Positions 1-7,713 of a DNA stretch of 32,262 nt are shown here, in pieces. Both the position numbers and the translations under genes were made by a program. The notes below the pieces were generated by a model, which did not search any database, was not told where the DNA came from, and saw only the letters and a list, made by a program, of their open reading frames with translations. This stretch comes from Planctomycetaceae bacterium (lineage in GTDB: Bacteria; Planctomycetota; Planctomycetia; Pirellulales; Pirellulaceae). Every line of letters starts with the position of its first letter. The first letter of the stretch is position 1. The stretch covers positions 1 to 32,262 of the forward strand of contig SKZY01000273.1 in NCBI GenBank assembly GCA_007127095.1. The letters are read 5' to 3'.

Positions 1-55
1 CACAGGCCGCCAAAGAAGCTTCGCCGAAATTCCGTCGTGTTAACTGTTTCATCAT
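1..55 (-). CDS. 5' end of a Tat-exported protein (partial, runs off left edge)
   Basis: Reading the minus strand from two consecutive ATG codons at 55 and 52 gives MMKQLTRRNFGEASLAAC, still open at the window edge. Thr-Arg-Arg-Asn-Phe-Gly-Glu followed by a small-residue run is a twin-arginine (Tat) signal sequence, so the protein is probably exported folded. A GAGG box lies 5-8 bases upstream of the first ATG. Only 18 codons are visible, so the mature function cannot be told. In planctomycetes such leaders often precede Gfo/Idh-type oxidoreductases or TIM-barrel proteins, but that is only an expectation. Confidence 0.7.
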   Translation of the reverse strand, partial: MMKQLTRRNFGEASLAAC

Positions 56-364
56 GAATCCTCGCGATCGATCGCCGAACCGGATCACGTCCGTCCCGCT
101 GCGGACCGCGACGTGACGTGAAGATTGTGTGAGTGGACGCCCGCCGGCCAAGGCCGCCTCCGCCGTACCGGCCAAGGCCGCCGCGGAGCCGAAATCATAG
201 CATGCCGCCGCGACTCTCCGCTGGCGATGGCGAATCCCGCCAGGAACCGTTAGACTGAAAGGGCTTCGTGAGCGTCCATCGAACGCGAAGCGTTGACCCA
301 CCGGGCCAGGAAACATTTGTTTCGAGCCCGAATCACACTTCAGTTTTTGGAGCCCACCGTCGTG
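56..364. other. Intergenic region between divergent genes
   Basis: No convincing gene is seen. The stretch separates the minus-strand Tat gene from the plus-strand lipoprotein gene and should hold both promoters, though no clear -35/-10 pair was found. It contains a 15-base direct repeat described separately. A short open frame at 129-200 with Ala/Lys-rich codons is judged not to be a gene. Confidence 0.5.
144..182. repeat. 15-bp direct repeat, two copies 24 bp apart
   Basis: The 15-mer CCGGCCAAGGCCGCC occurs at 144-158 and again at 168-182, separated by nine bases. Each copy holds the palindrome GGCC-AA-GGCC, so it could be an operator-like or structured element upstream of either divergent gene. 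No function is known. Confidence 0.6.
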
Positions 365-553
365 ATGATCACTCTACCCCGCGCACTTGCCCACCTCTCG
401 CTGGTCGCCGTTTTGTTTGCCGTGCCTTGCAGCATCGGCTGCGGTGACAGTGCCGAAGCCCCTCCAGCCGCCCCGCCGGCGATGGATGAGCCGATGATGG
501 AAACCCCTGATGAGTCGGCATCAGCCCCGGCTGATTTCTCGGTCGAAGAGTAA
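365..553 (+). CDS. Small predicted lipoprotein
   Basis: A 62-residue protein starting MITLPRALAHLSLVAVLF, a typical signal peptide: basic N-region, then a hydrophobic core. It ends in a lipobox-like SIGC, so Cys21 would be lipidated and the rest anchored in a membrane. The Ser at -3 is less common than Leu but is tolerated. The mature part is short, acidic and rich in Pro, Ala, Met and Glu, with no recognisable domain. An upstream in-frame start at 293 would put about 24 odd residues before the signal peptide, so the ATG at 365 is preferred. A strong terminator follows, so the gene is probably monocistronic. Small lipoproteins of this kind are frequent in planctomycetes and mostly uncharacterised. 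Confidence 0.6.
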   Translation: MITLPRALAHLSLVAVLFAVPCSIGCGDSAEAPPAAPPAMDEPMMETPDESASAPADFSVEE

Positions 554-631
554 GTCGGTAGCCGAAGCGGTTCTCGACCTGACAGGTCGCCGATCGCCGC
601 TTCGCTCTAGGATCACTCGGTCACATCACGA

Positions 632-670
632 CATCGCCCGACGCGAAACCGTCGGGCGATGTTCGTTTTC
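632..670 (+). terminator. Intrinsic terminator after the lipoprotein gene
   Basis: A perfect 11-bp stem (CATCGCCCGAC at 632-642 pairing with GTCGGGCGATG at 651-661) with the 8-base loop GCGAAACC is followed by the T-rich TTCGTTTT. It lies about 80 bases after the lipoprotein stop and 44 bases past the convergent speA stop. It fits rho-independent termination of the plus strand. The stem could also serve speA, although the minus-strand side has no T tract. Confidence 0.8.
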
Positions 671-713
671 CGATCATCCGCACGCGGGGCGGCGCCGATC
701 GGGGCGGGGCGGG

Positions 714-2615
714 TCAGCGAGACAGGTAGGTGTATCCGCCGAGGGCTCGTTCGTAATAACGGATCACGGTGCCGGCCTGTTCGTTGTCGATGCGGCCGTT
801 CTGGACCGCCTGCTCGACCGCTTCCTGCAAGCGTTCGATCAATTCGCGGTCGTCGAACTGGACGTAGCCGAGTACTTCGCTGACCGTGTCACCTTTGACG
901 ATGCTGGCGATCGTCGTCGAACCGCCATTCAGGTCGACATGGACGGCGTGGGTGTCGCCGAACAGGTTGTGCAGGTCGCCCAGGATCTCTTGGTAGGCAC
1001 CGACCAGGAAAGCTCCGAGGTAATAGGGCTGGTCACCGATCGGGTGCAGTCGCAGCGTTTCCATCTGTTTGCGGTTGCCGATGAAGCAGTCGATTTTACC
1101 GTCGCTGTCGCAGGTAATGTCGCCGAGTACAGCATGGCGGGTCGGTTCCTGATCGAGACGGTGGATCGGCATGATCGGGAAGAGTTGACCGATCGCCCAA
1201 CTGTCGGGCATCGATTGGAAGATCGAAAAATTCCCGAAATAGATATCTGAGAGCATGCGATCGAGACTCGACAATTCCTCGGGGACGTATTCCATCTTCG
1301 AGGCGATATCGCGGACTTTTTGCGAAATGGCGAAAAAGAGGTTTTCGGCCAGCGCCCGTTGATCGAGCGGCAGATAGCCGCCACTGAACAGGTTCATCGC
1401 CAATTCGAGAGACGCTTGGGCATCATGAAACGATTCGATCGCGTTCTGCTCATCGAGGTCGTTGTAGGTATTGAACAGGTCCCAGACCGGTTGTTCGTAT
1501 TCTTCGGGGACGCTCGTGGGCAGCTCATCGACCACCTGCCGGGCTGCGCCGAGGGCATTGAAAACGAGCACGCTGTGGTGGGCCGAGATCGCCCGGCCGC
1601 TTTCGGTGATCAGGCTCGGGTGGGGCACATCCGCTTCGTCACAGACCGTTTGGACCTGGTAGACGACGTCGTTGGCGTACTCCTGCATCGTGTAATTCAT
1701 GCTGCTCTCGGAGTTCGATTGTGAGCCGTCATAATCGACGCCCAAGCCGCCACCGATGTCTAAAAACTTCAACCCGGCGCCACGTTTGTGCAGGTCGACG
1801 TAGATCCGTACGGCCTCGTTGATCGCCGATTTGAGTCGCCCGATGTTGGTGATCTGGCTGCCGGGGTGGAAATGCAGCAGGCGAAAACAGTCGGCCATGT
1901 CGCGTTCTTCGAGGTACCGCAGTGCCCGCAGCACCTCGGTCACGGTCAACCCGAACTTCGACCGGTAGCCGCCGGAGGACTTCCACCGTCCTGCGCCACG
2001 GGCGGCGAGTTTGACGCGGAACCCGATCTCCGGTCGGACGCCGATCTCGGCTGCCAAGCGGACCACCTTTTCGAGTTCGGTGTACTTTTCGACGACCGGG
2101 ATCACCGTCCGGCCGATCTGCTGAGCGAACATCGCCATCTGGATGAACTCGTCGTCTTTGAACCCATTGCAGATGATCGGCATCTGCGGATCGGTCATCG
2201 CGACGACCGCGAGCAGTTCGGGTTTGCTGCCGGCTTCGAGTCCAAAACCGAACTCGCGTCCGTATTGGATGATTTTCTGGACGACATCGCGTTGCTGATT
2301 GACTTTGATCGGGAAGACGCAGCGGTACCGCCCCTGGTACTGATGATCGTCGATCGCCCGTTGGAAACAGTCCCGCAATTGCTGCAATCGGTCGCGTAAG
2401 ATCCCGTTGAAGCGGATCAGGATCGGCAGATCCAAACCGCGTTGGCGAAGCCGTTCGACCAGCTGTTTCAAGTCGATCGACTGATCGGGGCCGGTCCCGG
2501 GATGGACCAACAGATTTCCGTTGTCGGCGACGGAGAAATAGCCACATCCCCAGCGATCGAGCCGGTAGACTTCGGTCGAATCTTCGGCCGTCCAGGCCGC
2601 GTTTGCATCGGTCAA
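714..2615 (-). CDS. speA: Biosynthetic arginine decarboxylase (PLP, fold III)
   Basis: Decarboxylates arginine to agmatine, the first step of one polyamine route; cytoplasmic. The PLP-binding lysine is in FPIKVNQQ (Lys104). HFHPGSQITN (about 248-257) and the phosphate-binding LDIGGGLGVDYDGS (about 285-298) are typical of the alanine-racemase-like barrel. The second half matches the SpeA C-terminal beta region (SWAIGQLFPIMPIHRLDQ, LGAFLVGAYQEILGDLHN). The frame stays open to an ATG at 2744, but that would overlap dapB by 100 bases and add an Arg-rich, non-homologous leader. A TTG at 2615, 29 bases after the dapB stop and with GAGG about ten bases upstream, gives 633 residues, close to the roughly 650 usual for SpeA. 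It is likely cotranscribed with dapB. Confidence 0.93.
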   Translation of the reverse strand: MTDANAAWTAEDSTEVYRLDRWGCGYFSVADNGNLLVHPGTGPDQSIDLKQLVERLRQRGLDLPILIRFNGILRDRLQQLRDCFQRAIDDHQYQGRYRCVFPIKVNQQRDVVQKIIQYGREFGFGLEAGSKPELLAVVAMTDPQMPIICNGFKDDEFIQMAMFAQQIGRTVIPVVEKYTELEKVVRLAAEIGVRPEIGFRVKLAARGAGRWKSSGGYRSKFGLTVTEVLRALRYLEERDMADCFRLLHFHPGSQITNIGRLKSAINEAVRIYVDLHKRGAGLKFLDIGGGLGVDYDGSQSNSESSMNYTMQEYANDVVYQVQTVCDEADVPHPSLITESGRAISAHHSVLVFNALGAARQVVDELPTSVPEEYEQPVWDLFNTYNDLDEQNAIESFHDAQASLELAMNLFSGGYLPLDQRALAENLFFAISQKVRDIASKMEYVPEELSSLDRMLSDIYFGNFSIFQSMPDSWAIGQLFPIMPIHRLDQEPTRHAVLGDITCDSDGKIDCFIGNRKQMETLRLHPIGDQPYYLGAFLVGAYQEILGDLHNLFGDTHAVHVDLNGGSTTIASIVKGDTVSEVLGYVQFDDRELIERLQEAVEQAVQNGRIDNEQAGTVIRYYERALGGYTYLSR

Positions 2616-2644
2616 AGTGTTTTCGTCCTCGTCCTCGTGGCGTC

Positions 2645-3484
2645 TCAGCGGTCGCTCATACCTAATACGTCGAACATGTCGTACAGTCCGGGCGGTTGCG
2701 ATTGCAACCACTTGGCCGCGGCGATCGCGCCGCTGGCGTAGCAATCGCGATTACTCGCCGCGACATTCAGTTCGATCTTTTCGCCCAGCATCCCGAAGAT
2801 AATCGTGTGTTCGCCCGGGTTGTCGCCGACGCGGACGGCGTGATAACCGATCTCGCCAGCGGATCGTCGGCCGACTTTGCCTTGGCGGCCATGGATGTGC
2901 CGGACCTCGCCGCCGTCTCGTTGCAATTCGTCGGCGATCATTTCACCGAACTTCAACGCCGTGCCGCTCGGCGCGTCTTCCTTGAACCGGTGATGACGTT
3001 CGACAATCTCGACATCGATCCCGCCAGGAATGTCTTTCAGCGCCGCCGTCACTTGCTTGACCAACCGCATCGTCAAGTTCACCGCCAACGACATGCTCGG
3101 CGCCCAGCAGACCGGGATCGTTTCGCTCGCTTGCCGCAACGCGACGTGCTGAGTCGGGTCGAGCCCGGTGGTCGCCACGACCAACGGCAACGATTCGGTG
3201 ACGCACCGCCGGACACAGGCATCGACGGCGTCGGGGAGCGAAAAATCGATCACCGCTCGCGCCGCCCCGTCGGCGACTTCGGAGATCGCCGTGTCCCAAT
3301 CGGCGGACAACGCCACACCGCAAGGAGCCAATCCGGCCAGTGCAGCGATGTCGCTACCGAGCAGCGGGCCATCGGCCCGGTCGATCCCGCCCACCAAGCG
3401 GATCGTCGGGTCTTCGTTTGCCAAGGCGACGACTCGTCGCCCCATGCGGCCTGCCGCGCCGTGTACGATCAACCGTAAACTCAT
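2645..3484 (-). CDS. dapB: 4-hydroxy-tetrahydrodipicolinate reductase
   Basis: NAD(P)H-dependent reductase of the diaminopimelate/lysine pathway, cytoplasmic. The nucleotide-binding glycine loop GAAGRMG is at residues 9-15. The family signature VERHHRFKEDAPSGTA (161-176) carries the catalytic His164 and Lys168 and the substrate loop. The length of 279 residues is slightly above the usual 240-275. It is the first gene of a probable dapB-speA operon and is divergent from tkt across about 350 bases. Confidence 0.96.
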   Translation of the reverse strand: MSLRLIVHGAAGRMGRRVVALANEDPTIRLVGGIDRADGPLLGSDIAALAGLAPCGVALSADWDTAISEVADGAARAVIDFSLPDAVDACVRRCVTESLPLVVATTGLDPTQHVALRQASETIPVCWAPSMSLAVNLTMRLVKQVTAALKDIPGGIDVEIVERHHRFKEDAPSGTALKFGEMIADELQRDGGEVRHIHGRQGKVGRRSAGEIGYHAVRVGDNPGEHTIIFGMLGEKIELNVAASNRDCYASGAIAAAKWLQSQPPGLYDMFDVLGMSDR

Positions 3485-3831
3485 GGTCCCCTGCTCAAAC
3501 CTGTTTTTCGAACCCGCTGCTCAGGTACGCTCGTCAACGACGATGCCTGTCCGCCGTTTAGTCAGCTGCGGATAAAATGCGTCAGACACTTACTTTTCCC
3601 GCTCGATCCTTACTTGTAATCCGCAGTTATCGCCCGCATCGCCGCGGCTCGCAATCCGTCCCGCTGATCGCCGAACCGTGCCGCCCCCGCGATCACGTTG
3701 AGCCCCTTTTCGCTGGCGTTCGCTATCATTACGCTTTCGTCCAATCGTACGGTCGGGGCCCAACCCGACGGCGGTACCGCATCGCCCCGCCCTCTCGGGT
3801 GGGGAAAGATTTCAACGAAGGTAAACAGAAG
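3485..3831. other. Intergenic region between divergent dapB and tkt
   Basis: No gene is seen. The frame of tkt stays open back to 3577, but the translation there (RSYRPHRRGSQ and so on) does not look like transketolase. The region holds one copy of a dispersed element (3583-3613). A TATCAT box at 3724-3729 could be a -10 site for tkt, but no well-spaced -35 was found. Confidence 0.5.
3583..3613. repeat. Dispersed GTCAGRCACTT element, copy A
   Basis: The stretch GACACTTACTTTTCCCGCT followed by CGATCCTTAC nearly repeats the one at 22270-22297 (GGCACTTATTTTCCCCCT followed by CGATCCTTAC), with only a few substitutions and one indel over about 30 bases. Both copies are in intergenic positions. 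This copy has lost the upstream GGGAAAA arm, so it is not a full palindrome. Confidence 0.6.
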
Positions 3832-5886
3832 ATGAGCGTCGCGACGAACCAAATGCAGACGACGGCGATCGACACGATCCGCAGCTTGAGCATGGACGCG
3901 GTCCAAACCGCCAACAGCGGTCACCCCGGTACGCCGATGGCATTGGCACCGATCGCATATCAGTTGTTCAACCACGCGATGAAGTATGACCCTGCGCATC
4001 CGCAGTGGCCCGGCCGAGATCGATTCGTGCTGTCCTGCGGCCATGCCTCGATGCTGCTCTACAGCACACTTCATCTCGCCGGGGTCAAGGCGGTCGACGA
4101 GTCGGGAGCACCGACCGATCGGTTGGCGATCACGCTGGACGACATCAAGAACTTTCGTCAGATCGGCAGTCCCTGCGCCGGGCACCCCGAGTTCGGCGAA
4201 GCGGCTGGGATCGAAACGACAACCGGACCGCTCGGCCAGGGGATCGCCAACTCGGTCGGCATGGCGATGGCCCAGCGGTGGTTGTCCGCCCGCTACGACA
4301 CGACCAAACACCAACTGTTCGACTACAACGTCTACGCCCTCTGCAGCGACGGCGACCTGATGGAAGGGATCGCGACCGAAGCGGCATCGATCGCCGGCCA
4401 CCTCGCTCTGGCGAACCTCTGCTGGATCTACGACGACAATCAGATCACGATCGAAGGCGGTACCGACCTCGCTTTCAGTGAAGACGTCGCCACCAAGTTC
4501 GCCGGGCTCGGATGGAATGTGCTGCAGGTCGACGACGCCAACGACACCGGTGCGTTGGCGGTCGCGATCGACGCCTTCAAGGCTTGCACCGACAAGCCGA
4601 CGATCATCATCGTCAAGAGCGTCATCGGTTATGGCGCACCCTCCAAGCAGGGGACCCACAACGCCCACGGCGCCCCGCTCGGCTGGGACGAAATCGCGTT
4701 GGCGAAGGAATACTACGGGCTGGACAAAGACAAAAAGTTTTCGATCCCCGAGGGCGTCAGCGAACATTTCGCCTCCCACCTCGGGGCTCGCGGTGCCGAG
4801 GCGTTCGCCCAGTGGCAACTCGTTTGGGATTCCTATCGCTCGGCCTACTCCGAGAAGGCGGCTGAACTCGAGCTGATCTTCGCCGGCAAATTGCCCGACG
4901 GCTGGGACCGCGATATCCCGGTCTTTCCGGCGAGCGAGAAGGGCGACGCGACGCGGAACAGCGGCGGCAAAGTGCTGAACGCGATCGCCAAGCAGATCCC
5001 GTTCCTGATCGGCGGTTCCGCCGACTTGGCGCCCAGCACCAAAACCAACCTCGACTTTGAGGGCGCCGGCGCCTTTCAGCGTGGCAACTTCGGTGGCCGC
5101 AACCTGCACTTCGGCATCCGCGAACACGCCATGGCTGCGATCTGTAACGGCCTGTCACTGTCAGGACTGCGGGCTTACGGCGCGACCTTTTTCGTCTTTA
5201 CCGATTACATGCGGGGCGCGATGCGGCTCAGCAGCATCATGCATCGCCCGGTGATCTACATCCTGACGCACGACAGCATCGGGGTCGGTGAAGACGGGCC
5301 GACCCACCAACCGATCGAGCATTTGAGTGCTTGCCGCGCGATTCCGGGACTTTATGTCTACCGGCCCGGCGACGCCAATGAAGTAGCCGAATGCTATCGG
5401 ACCGCGCTCGGAATCAATGATCATCCGGCCGCCTTCGTCCTGTCACGACAAAACATGCCGACGCTCTGCCGTGAGCAGTATGCCGCCGCGAACGGATGCG
5501 CTCGCGGTGGTTACGTCCTCGCCGGCGGGTCCGGCAAACCCGATGTGATCCTGATGGCCAGCGGTAGCGAGCTCGGGCTCTGCGTCGCCGCTTACGAAAA
5601 GCTGGTCGCGGACGGCGTCAAAGCGCGTGTCGTCAGCATGCCATGCATGGAACTGTTCAATGCCCAGCCGAAATCGTACCGCGACGAAGTCCTGCCGCCG
5701 ACGGTCACCGCTCGCGTCGCTTGCGAAGCCGGGTTGCGGATGAGCTGGGATCGCTACCTCGGTTTCGAGGGCCGATTCGTCGGGATGGAGGGCTTCGGTG
5801 CCAGCGGCCCTTACGACCAGGTTTATAACAAGTTCGGGATCACCGCTGAGGCGGTCGAGAAAGCGGCCCGGGCGTCGATCGCCTAG
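3832..5886 (+). CDS. tkt: Transketolase
   Basis: Thiamine-diphosphate enzyme moving two-carbon units in the pentose phosphate pathway, cytoplasmic. Visible features are [10 protein letters not shown] (His31 near the cofactor), [17 protein letters not shown], and the ThDP/Mg motif [18 protein letters not shown] ending with [10 protein letters not shown]. The pyrimidine domain carries [14 protein letters not shown] (catalytic Glu), and [13 protein letters not shown] and the C-terminal domain are complete. The length of 684 residues is normal (660-690). The start is the ATG at 3832, preceded by GAAGG at ten bases; the longer frame adds 85 residues unlike the family. No partner gene is adjacent on the same strand. 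Confidence 0.97.
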   Translation: MSVATNQMQTTAIDTIRSLSMDAVQTANSGHPGTPMALAPIAYQLFNHAMKYDPAHPQWPGRDRFVLSCGHASMLLYSTLHLAGVKAVDESGAPTDRLAITLDDIKNFRQIGSPCAGHPEFGEAAGIETTTGPLGQGIANSVGMAMAQRWLSARYDTTKHQLFDYNVYALCSDGDLMEGIATEAASIAGHLALANLCWIYDDNQITIEGGTDLAFSEDVATKFAGLGWNVLQVDDANDTGALAVAIDAFKACTDKPTIIIVKSVIGYGAPSKQGTHNAHGAPLGWDEIALAKEYYGLDKDKKFSIPEGVSEHFASHLGARGAEAFAQWQLVWDSYRSAYSEKAAELELIFAGKLPDGWDRDIPVFPASEKGDATRNSGGKVLNAIAKQIPFLIGGSADLAPSTKTNLDFEGAGAFQRGNFGGRNLHFGIREHAMAAICNGLSLSGLRAYGATFFVFTDYMRGAMRLSSIMHRPVIYILTHDSIGVGEDGPTHQPIEHLSACRAIPGLYVYRPGDANEVAECYRTALGINDHPAAFVLSRQNMPTLCREQYAAANGCARGGYVLAGGSGKPDVILMASGSELGLCVAAYEKLVADGVKARVVSMPCMELFNAQPKSYRDEVLPPTVTARVACEAGLRMSWDRYLGFEGRFVGMEGFGASGPYDQVYNKFGITAEAVEKAARASIA

Positions 5887-5909
5887 GCAAGCCGCGAAAA
5901 CCGCACCCC

Positions 5910-5937
5910 AACCGCCACCCACAGGACCCTGGCGGTT
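5910..5937 (+). terminator. Stem-loop downstream of tkt (possible terminator)
   Basis: AACCGCCA (5910-5917) pairs perfectly with TGGCGGTT (5930-5937) around a 12-base loop that itself has CCC on both sides. It begins 23 bases after the tkt stop. There is no following T tract, so it may be only a weak terminator or an mRNA 3'-end stabiliser. Confidence 0.4.
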
Positions 5938-5964
5938 CGATCAACGGTCGCGGGTGCTATCGAC

Positions 5965-5994
5965 TTGCTCGGATACGGCAACAAGAACTACAAT
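5965..5994 (+). promoter_or_regulatory. Sigma-70-like promoter for the Sua5-phosphatase/rpiB/holB operon
   Basis: TTGCTC (5965-5970), 18 bases, then TACAAT (5989-5994; five of six consensus bases). It lies about 90 bases before the ATG at 6086. The same 18-base spacing occurs at other operons in this window. Confidence 0.5.
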
Positions 5995-6085
5995 CAGGGC
6001 TGAGCGATGGCTCGGCCCGCGATCCGTTTTTTTGCGGAACTCCGAACGCCTTTCCCAAAATCTTTTCGCGCGAATCAACGTCCAC

Positions 6086-7261
6086 ATGGCCACGGTTCTC
6101 GACCTGCGACGGACCGATGACCCACGAGATATCGTTCACCGAACGGTCGAATCGCTGGCCCGTGGCCAGGTCGTCGCGATCCCGACCGAGACGGTTTACG
6201 GCTTGGCCGCCGACGCCCTCAACCCGGACGCCGTCCAGCGGTTGGCGGAACTTAAAAAGCGGTCGCCCGATTCACCACTGGTACTCGCCGTGCGGGGCCC
6301 CGATGAAATCCTCGACTATGTCGGTCAATTGTCGTCACTGGCCCGCCGTTTGTCGCGCCGCTGCATGCCGGGGCCGCTGACGCTCGCCGTCCCGCCGGTG
6401 GGCGACAATACGTTGGTCGACCGACTGCCGCCGCTGGTCCAGCAGTGGGTCGTCGGCGATCATCGGTGCGTCGGCTTTCGGGTCGTCGACCATCCCGTGA
6501 TCAGCCAATTGCAACAGTACCTACGCGGGCCATTGGTGTTGACCAGTGCGAACGAATCGGGAAAGAATCCACCGACGACAGGACAACAAGTGGTCGATTT
6601 GCTCGGCGACGCGATACCGCTGGTGCTCGATGACGGCCCGACCCGTTATGGTGGGGCATCCACGGTGGTGCGGGTGCTCGACCATCGCTACGAAATACTC
6701 AGACCCGGGGCAATCGAAGCCGCTGCGATGAATGATTTTGCCAAACCGCTGATCGTCTTGGTCTGCACAGGAAACACCTGTCGCAGCCCAATGGCCGAAG
6801 GCCTACTGAAAAAACGACTCGCCCAGCGCGGTGGCGTCTGGGCGGGCGTCAGCGTGATGTCTGCCGGCGTCGCAGCGCCCGATGGGGTCCTTGCCAGTCC
6901 GTTCGCTGTCGACGTGATGGAGGCCCAAGGGGTCGATCTCGACGACCACGTCAGTCGACCGTTGAGCGACGCTTTGATCCATCGCGCCGACCTGGTGTTG
7001 ACGATGACCCGCGGGCATCGTGCCGCGATCCTCGCCGCTTGGCCCGATATGGAAAGTCGTGTTCGCACGCTCCGCGGCGACGGCGGCGACATCGCAGACC
7101 CGGTCGGCGGGTCGATCGAAGTTTACGAACAATGTGCCGCTGAAATCGAAGCGGCGATCGACGAATGGTTGTCGCAACTCGGCGACGACTTCTTGCCTCA
7201 AGCCCAACCGTCCGGCAACGATCCCGATGCCCGCGCGACCGACTCTCAGGGGGATCATTGA
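6086..7261 (+). CDS. Threonylcarbamoyl-AMP synthase (Sua5/YrdC/TsaC) fused to LMW protein phosphatase
   Basis: A 391-residue two-domain protein. Residues about 10-210 are a Sua5/YciO/YrdC domain that makes threonylcarbamoyl-AMP from Thr, bicarbonate and ATP for tRNA t6A37. It shows PTETVYGLAADA (32-43), KKRSPDSPL (57-65), LTSANESG (152-159) and STVVRV (192-197). Residues about 220-365 are a low-molecular-weight phosphatase with the loop CTGNTCRS (Cys227, Arg233) and the general-acid DPVGGS (Asp338). Thr231 in the loop matches the Thr of Bacillus YwlE that selects phosphoarginine, rather than the Ile of tyrosine phosphatases. In Bacillus, ywlC (Sua5), ywlE and ywlF (rpiB) are separate neighbours; here the first two are fused and rpiB follows with a TGATG overlap. 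The ATG at 6086 was chosen because the frame upstream lies in tkt and spacer. Confidence 0.92.
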   Translation: MATVLDLRRTDDPRDIVHRTVESLARGQVVAIPTETVYGLAADALNPDAVQRLAELKKRSPDSPLVLAVRGPDEILDYVGQLSSLARRLSRRCMPGPLTLAVPPVGDNTLVDRLPPLVQQWVVGDHRCVGFRVVDHPVISQLQQYLRGPLVLTSANESGKNPPTTGQQVVDLLGDAIPLVLDDGPTRYGGASTVVRVLDHRYEILRPGAIEAAAMNDFAKPLIVLVCTGNTCRSPMAEGLLKKRLAQRGGVWAGVSVMSAGVAAPDGVLASPFAVDVMEAQGVDLDDHVSRPLSDALIHRADLVLTMTRGHRAAILAAWPDMESRVRTLRGDGGDIADPVGGSIEVYEQCAAEIEAAIDEWLSQLGDDFLPQAQPSGNDPDARATDSQGDH

Positions 7262-7713
7262 TGTTGCGGATCAGTTTTGCCAGTGACCATCGCGGCGTCG
7301 CCATCAAAGGGCGACTGGCCCAACGCCTGGTTGACGCCGGGTACGAAGTTATCGACGAAGGAACCGACAGTGATCATGCGGTCGACTACCCCGACTATGC
7401 CCAGATCGTCGCCCGTAAAGTCAGCAGCGGGGAAGTCGACCGTGGCATCCTGATCTGCGGCACCGGGATCGGCATGGCGATCGCCGCCAACAAGTTCCCC
7501 GGCGTCCGCGCCGCACCCTGTTACGACGAAATGATGGTCGAACTGAGCCGGCGACACAACGACGTCAACGTGCTCTGCTTGCCCGGCGACCTGATCGGCG
7601 AACGCTCCGTCGATGACCTGGTGCTGATGTGGCTACGGACCGAATTCGAGGGCGGCCGGCATTCGCGGCGGATCGATAAAATCGAGGGCATCGAGAAGAA
7701 TGGCCAGCCATGA
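7261..7713 (+). CDS. rpiB: Ribose-5-phosphate isomerase B / LacAB-type isomerase
   Basis: Interconverts ribose 5-phosphate and ribulose 5-phosphate (pentose phosphate pathway), cytoplasmic. The 150-residue protein shows ASDHRG (7-12), DYPDYA (42-47), the catalytic loop ICGTGIGMAIAANK with Cys66, and RRHNDVN with His99, all in the normal places for RpiB. The start ATG overlaps the previous stop (TGATG), and the stop overlaps holB (ATGA), so translation is coupled across all three genes. Its pathway partner tkt lies just upstream, which may be more than chance. Confidence 0.93.
   Translation: MLRISFASDHRGVAIKGRLAQRLVDAGYEVIDEGTDSDHAVDYPDYAQIVARKVSSGEVDRGILICGTGIGMAIAANKFPGVRAAPCYDEMMVELSRRHNDVNVLCLPGDLIGERSVDDLVLMWLRTEFEGGRHSRRIDKIEGIEKNGQP

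Noticed and set aside
129-200. Short Ala/Lys-rich frame (PPAKAASAVPAKAAAEPKS)
   Set aside because: It looks like a histone-H1-type tail, but it is only 23 codons from a GTG with a stop just upstream. It is better explained by the 15-bp direct repeat.
510-1250. Long plus-strand open frame opposite speA
   Set aside because: It lies wholly antisense to the clearly recognised arginine decarboxylase and has no family-like content; GC-rich codon bias keeps antisense frames open.
3610-5127. 505-codon minus-strand open frame opposite tkt
   Set aside because: Antisense shadow of transketolase; the translation is Arg/Asp/Val-rich without any recognisable motif.
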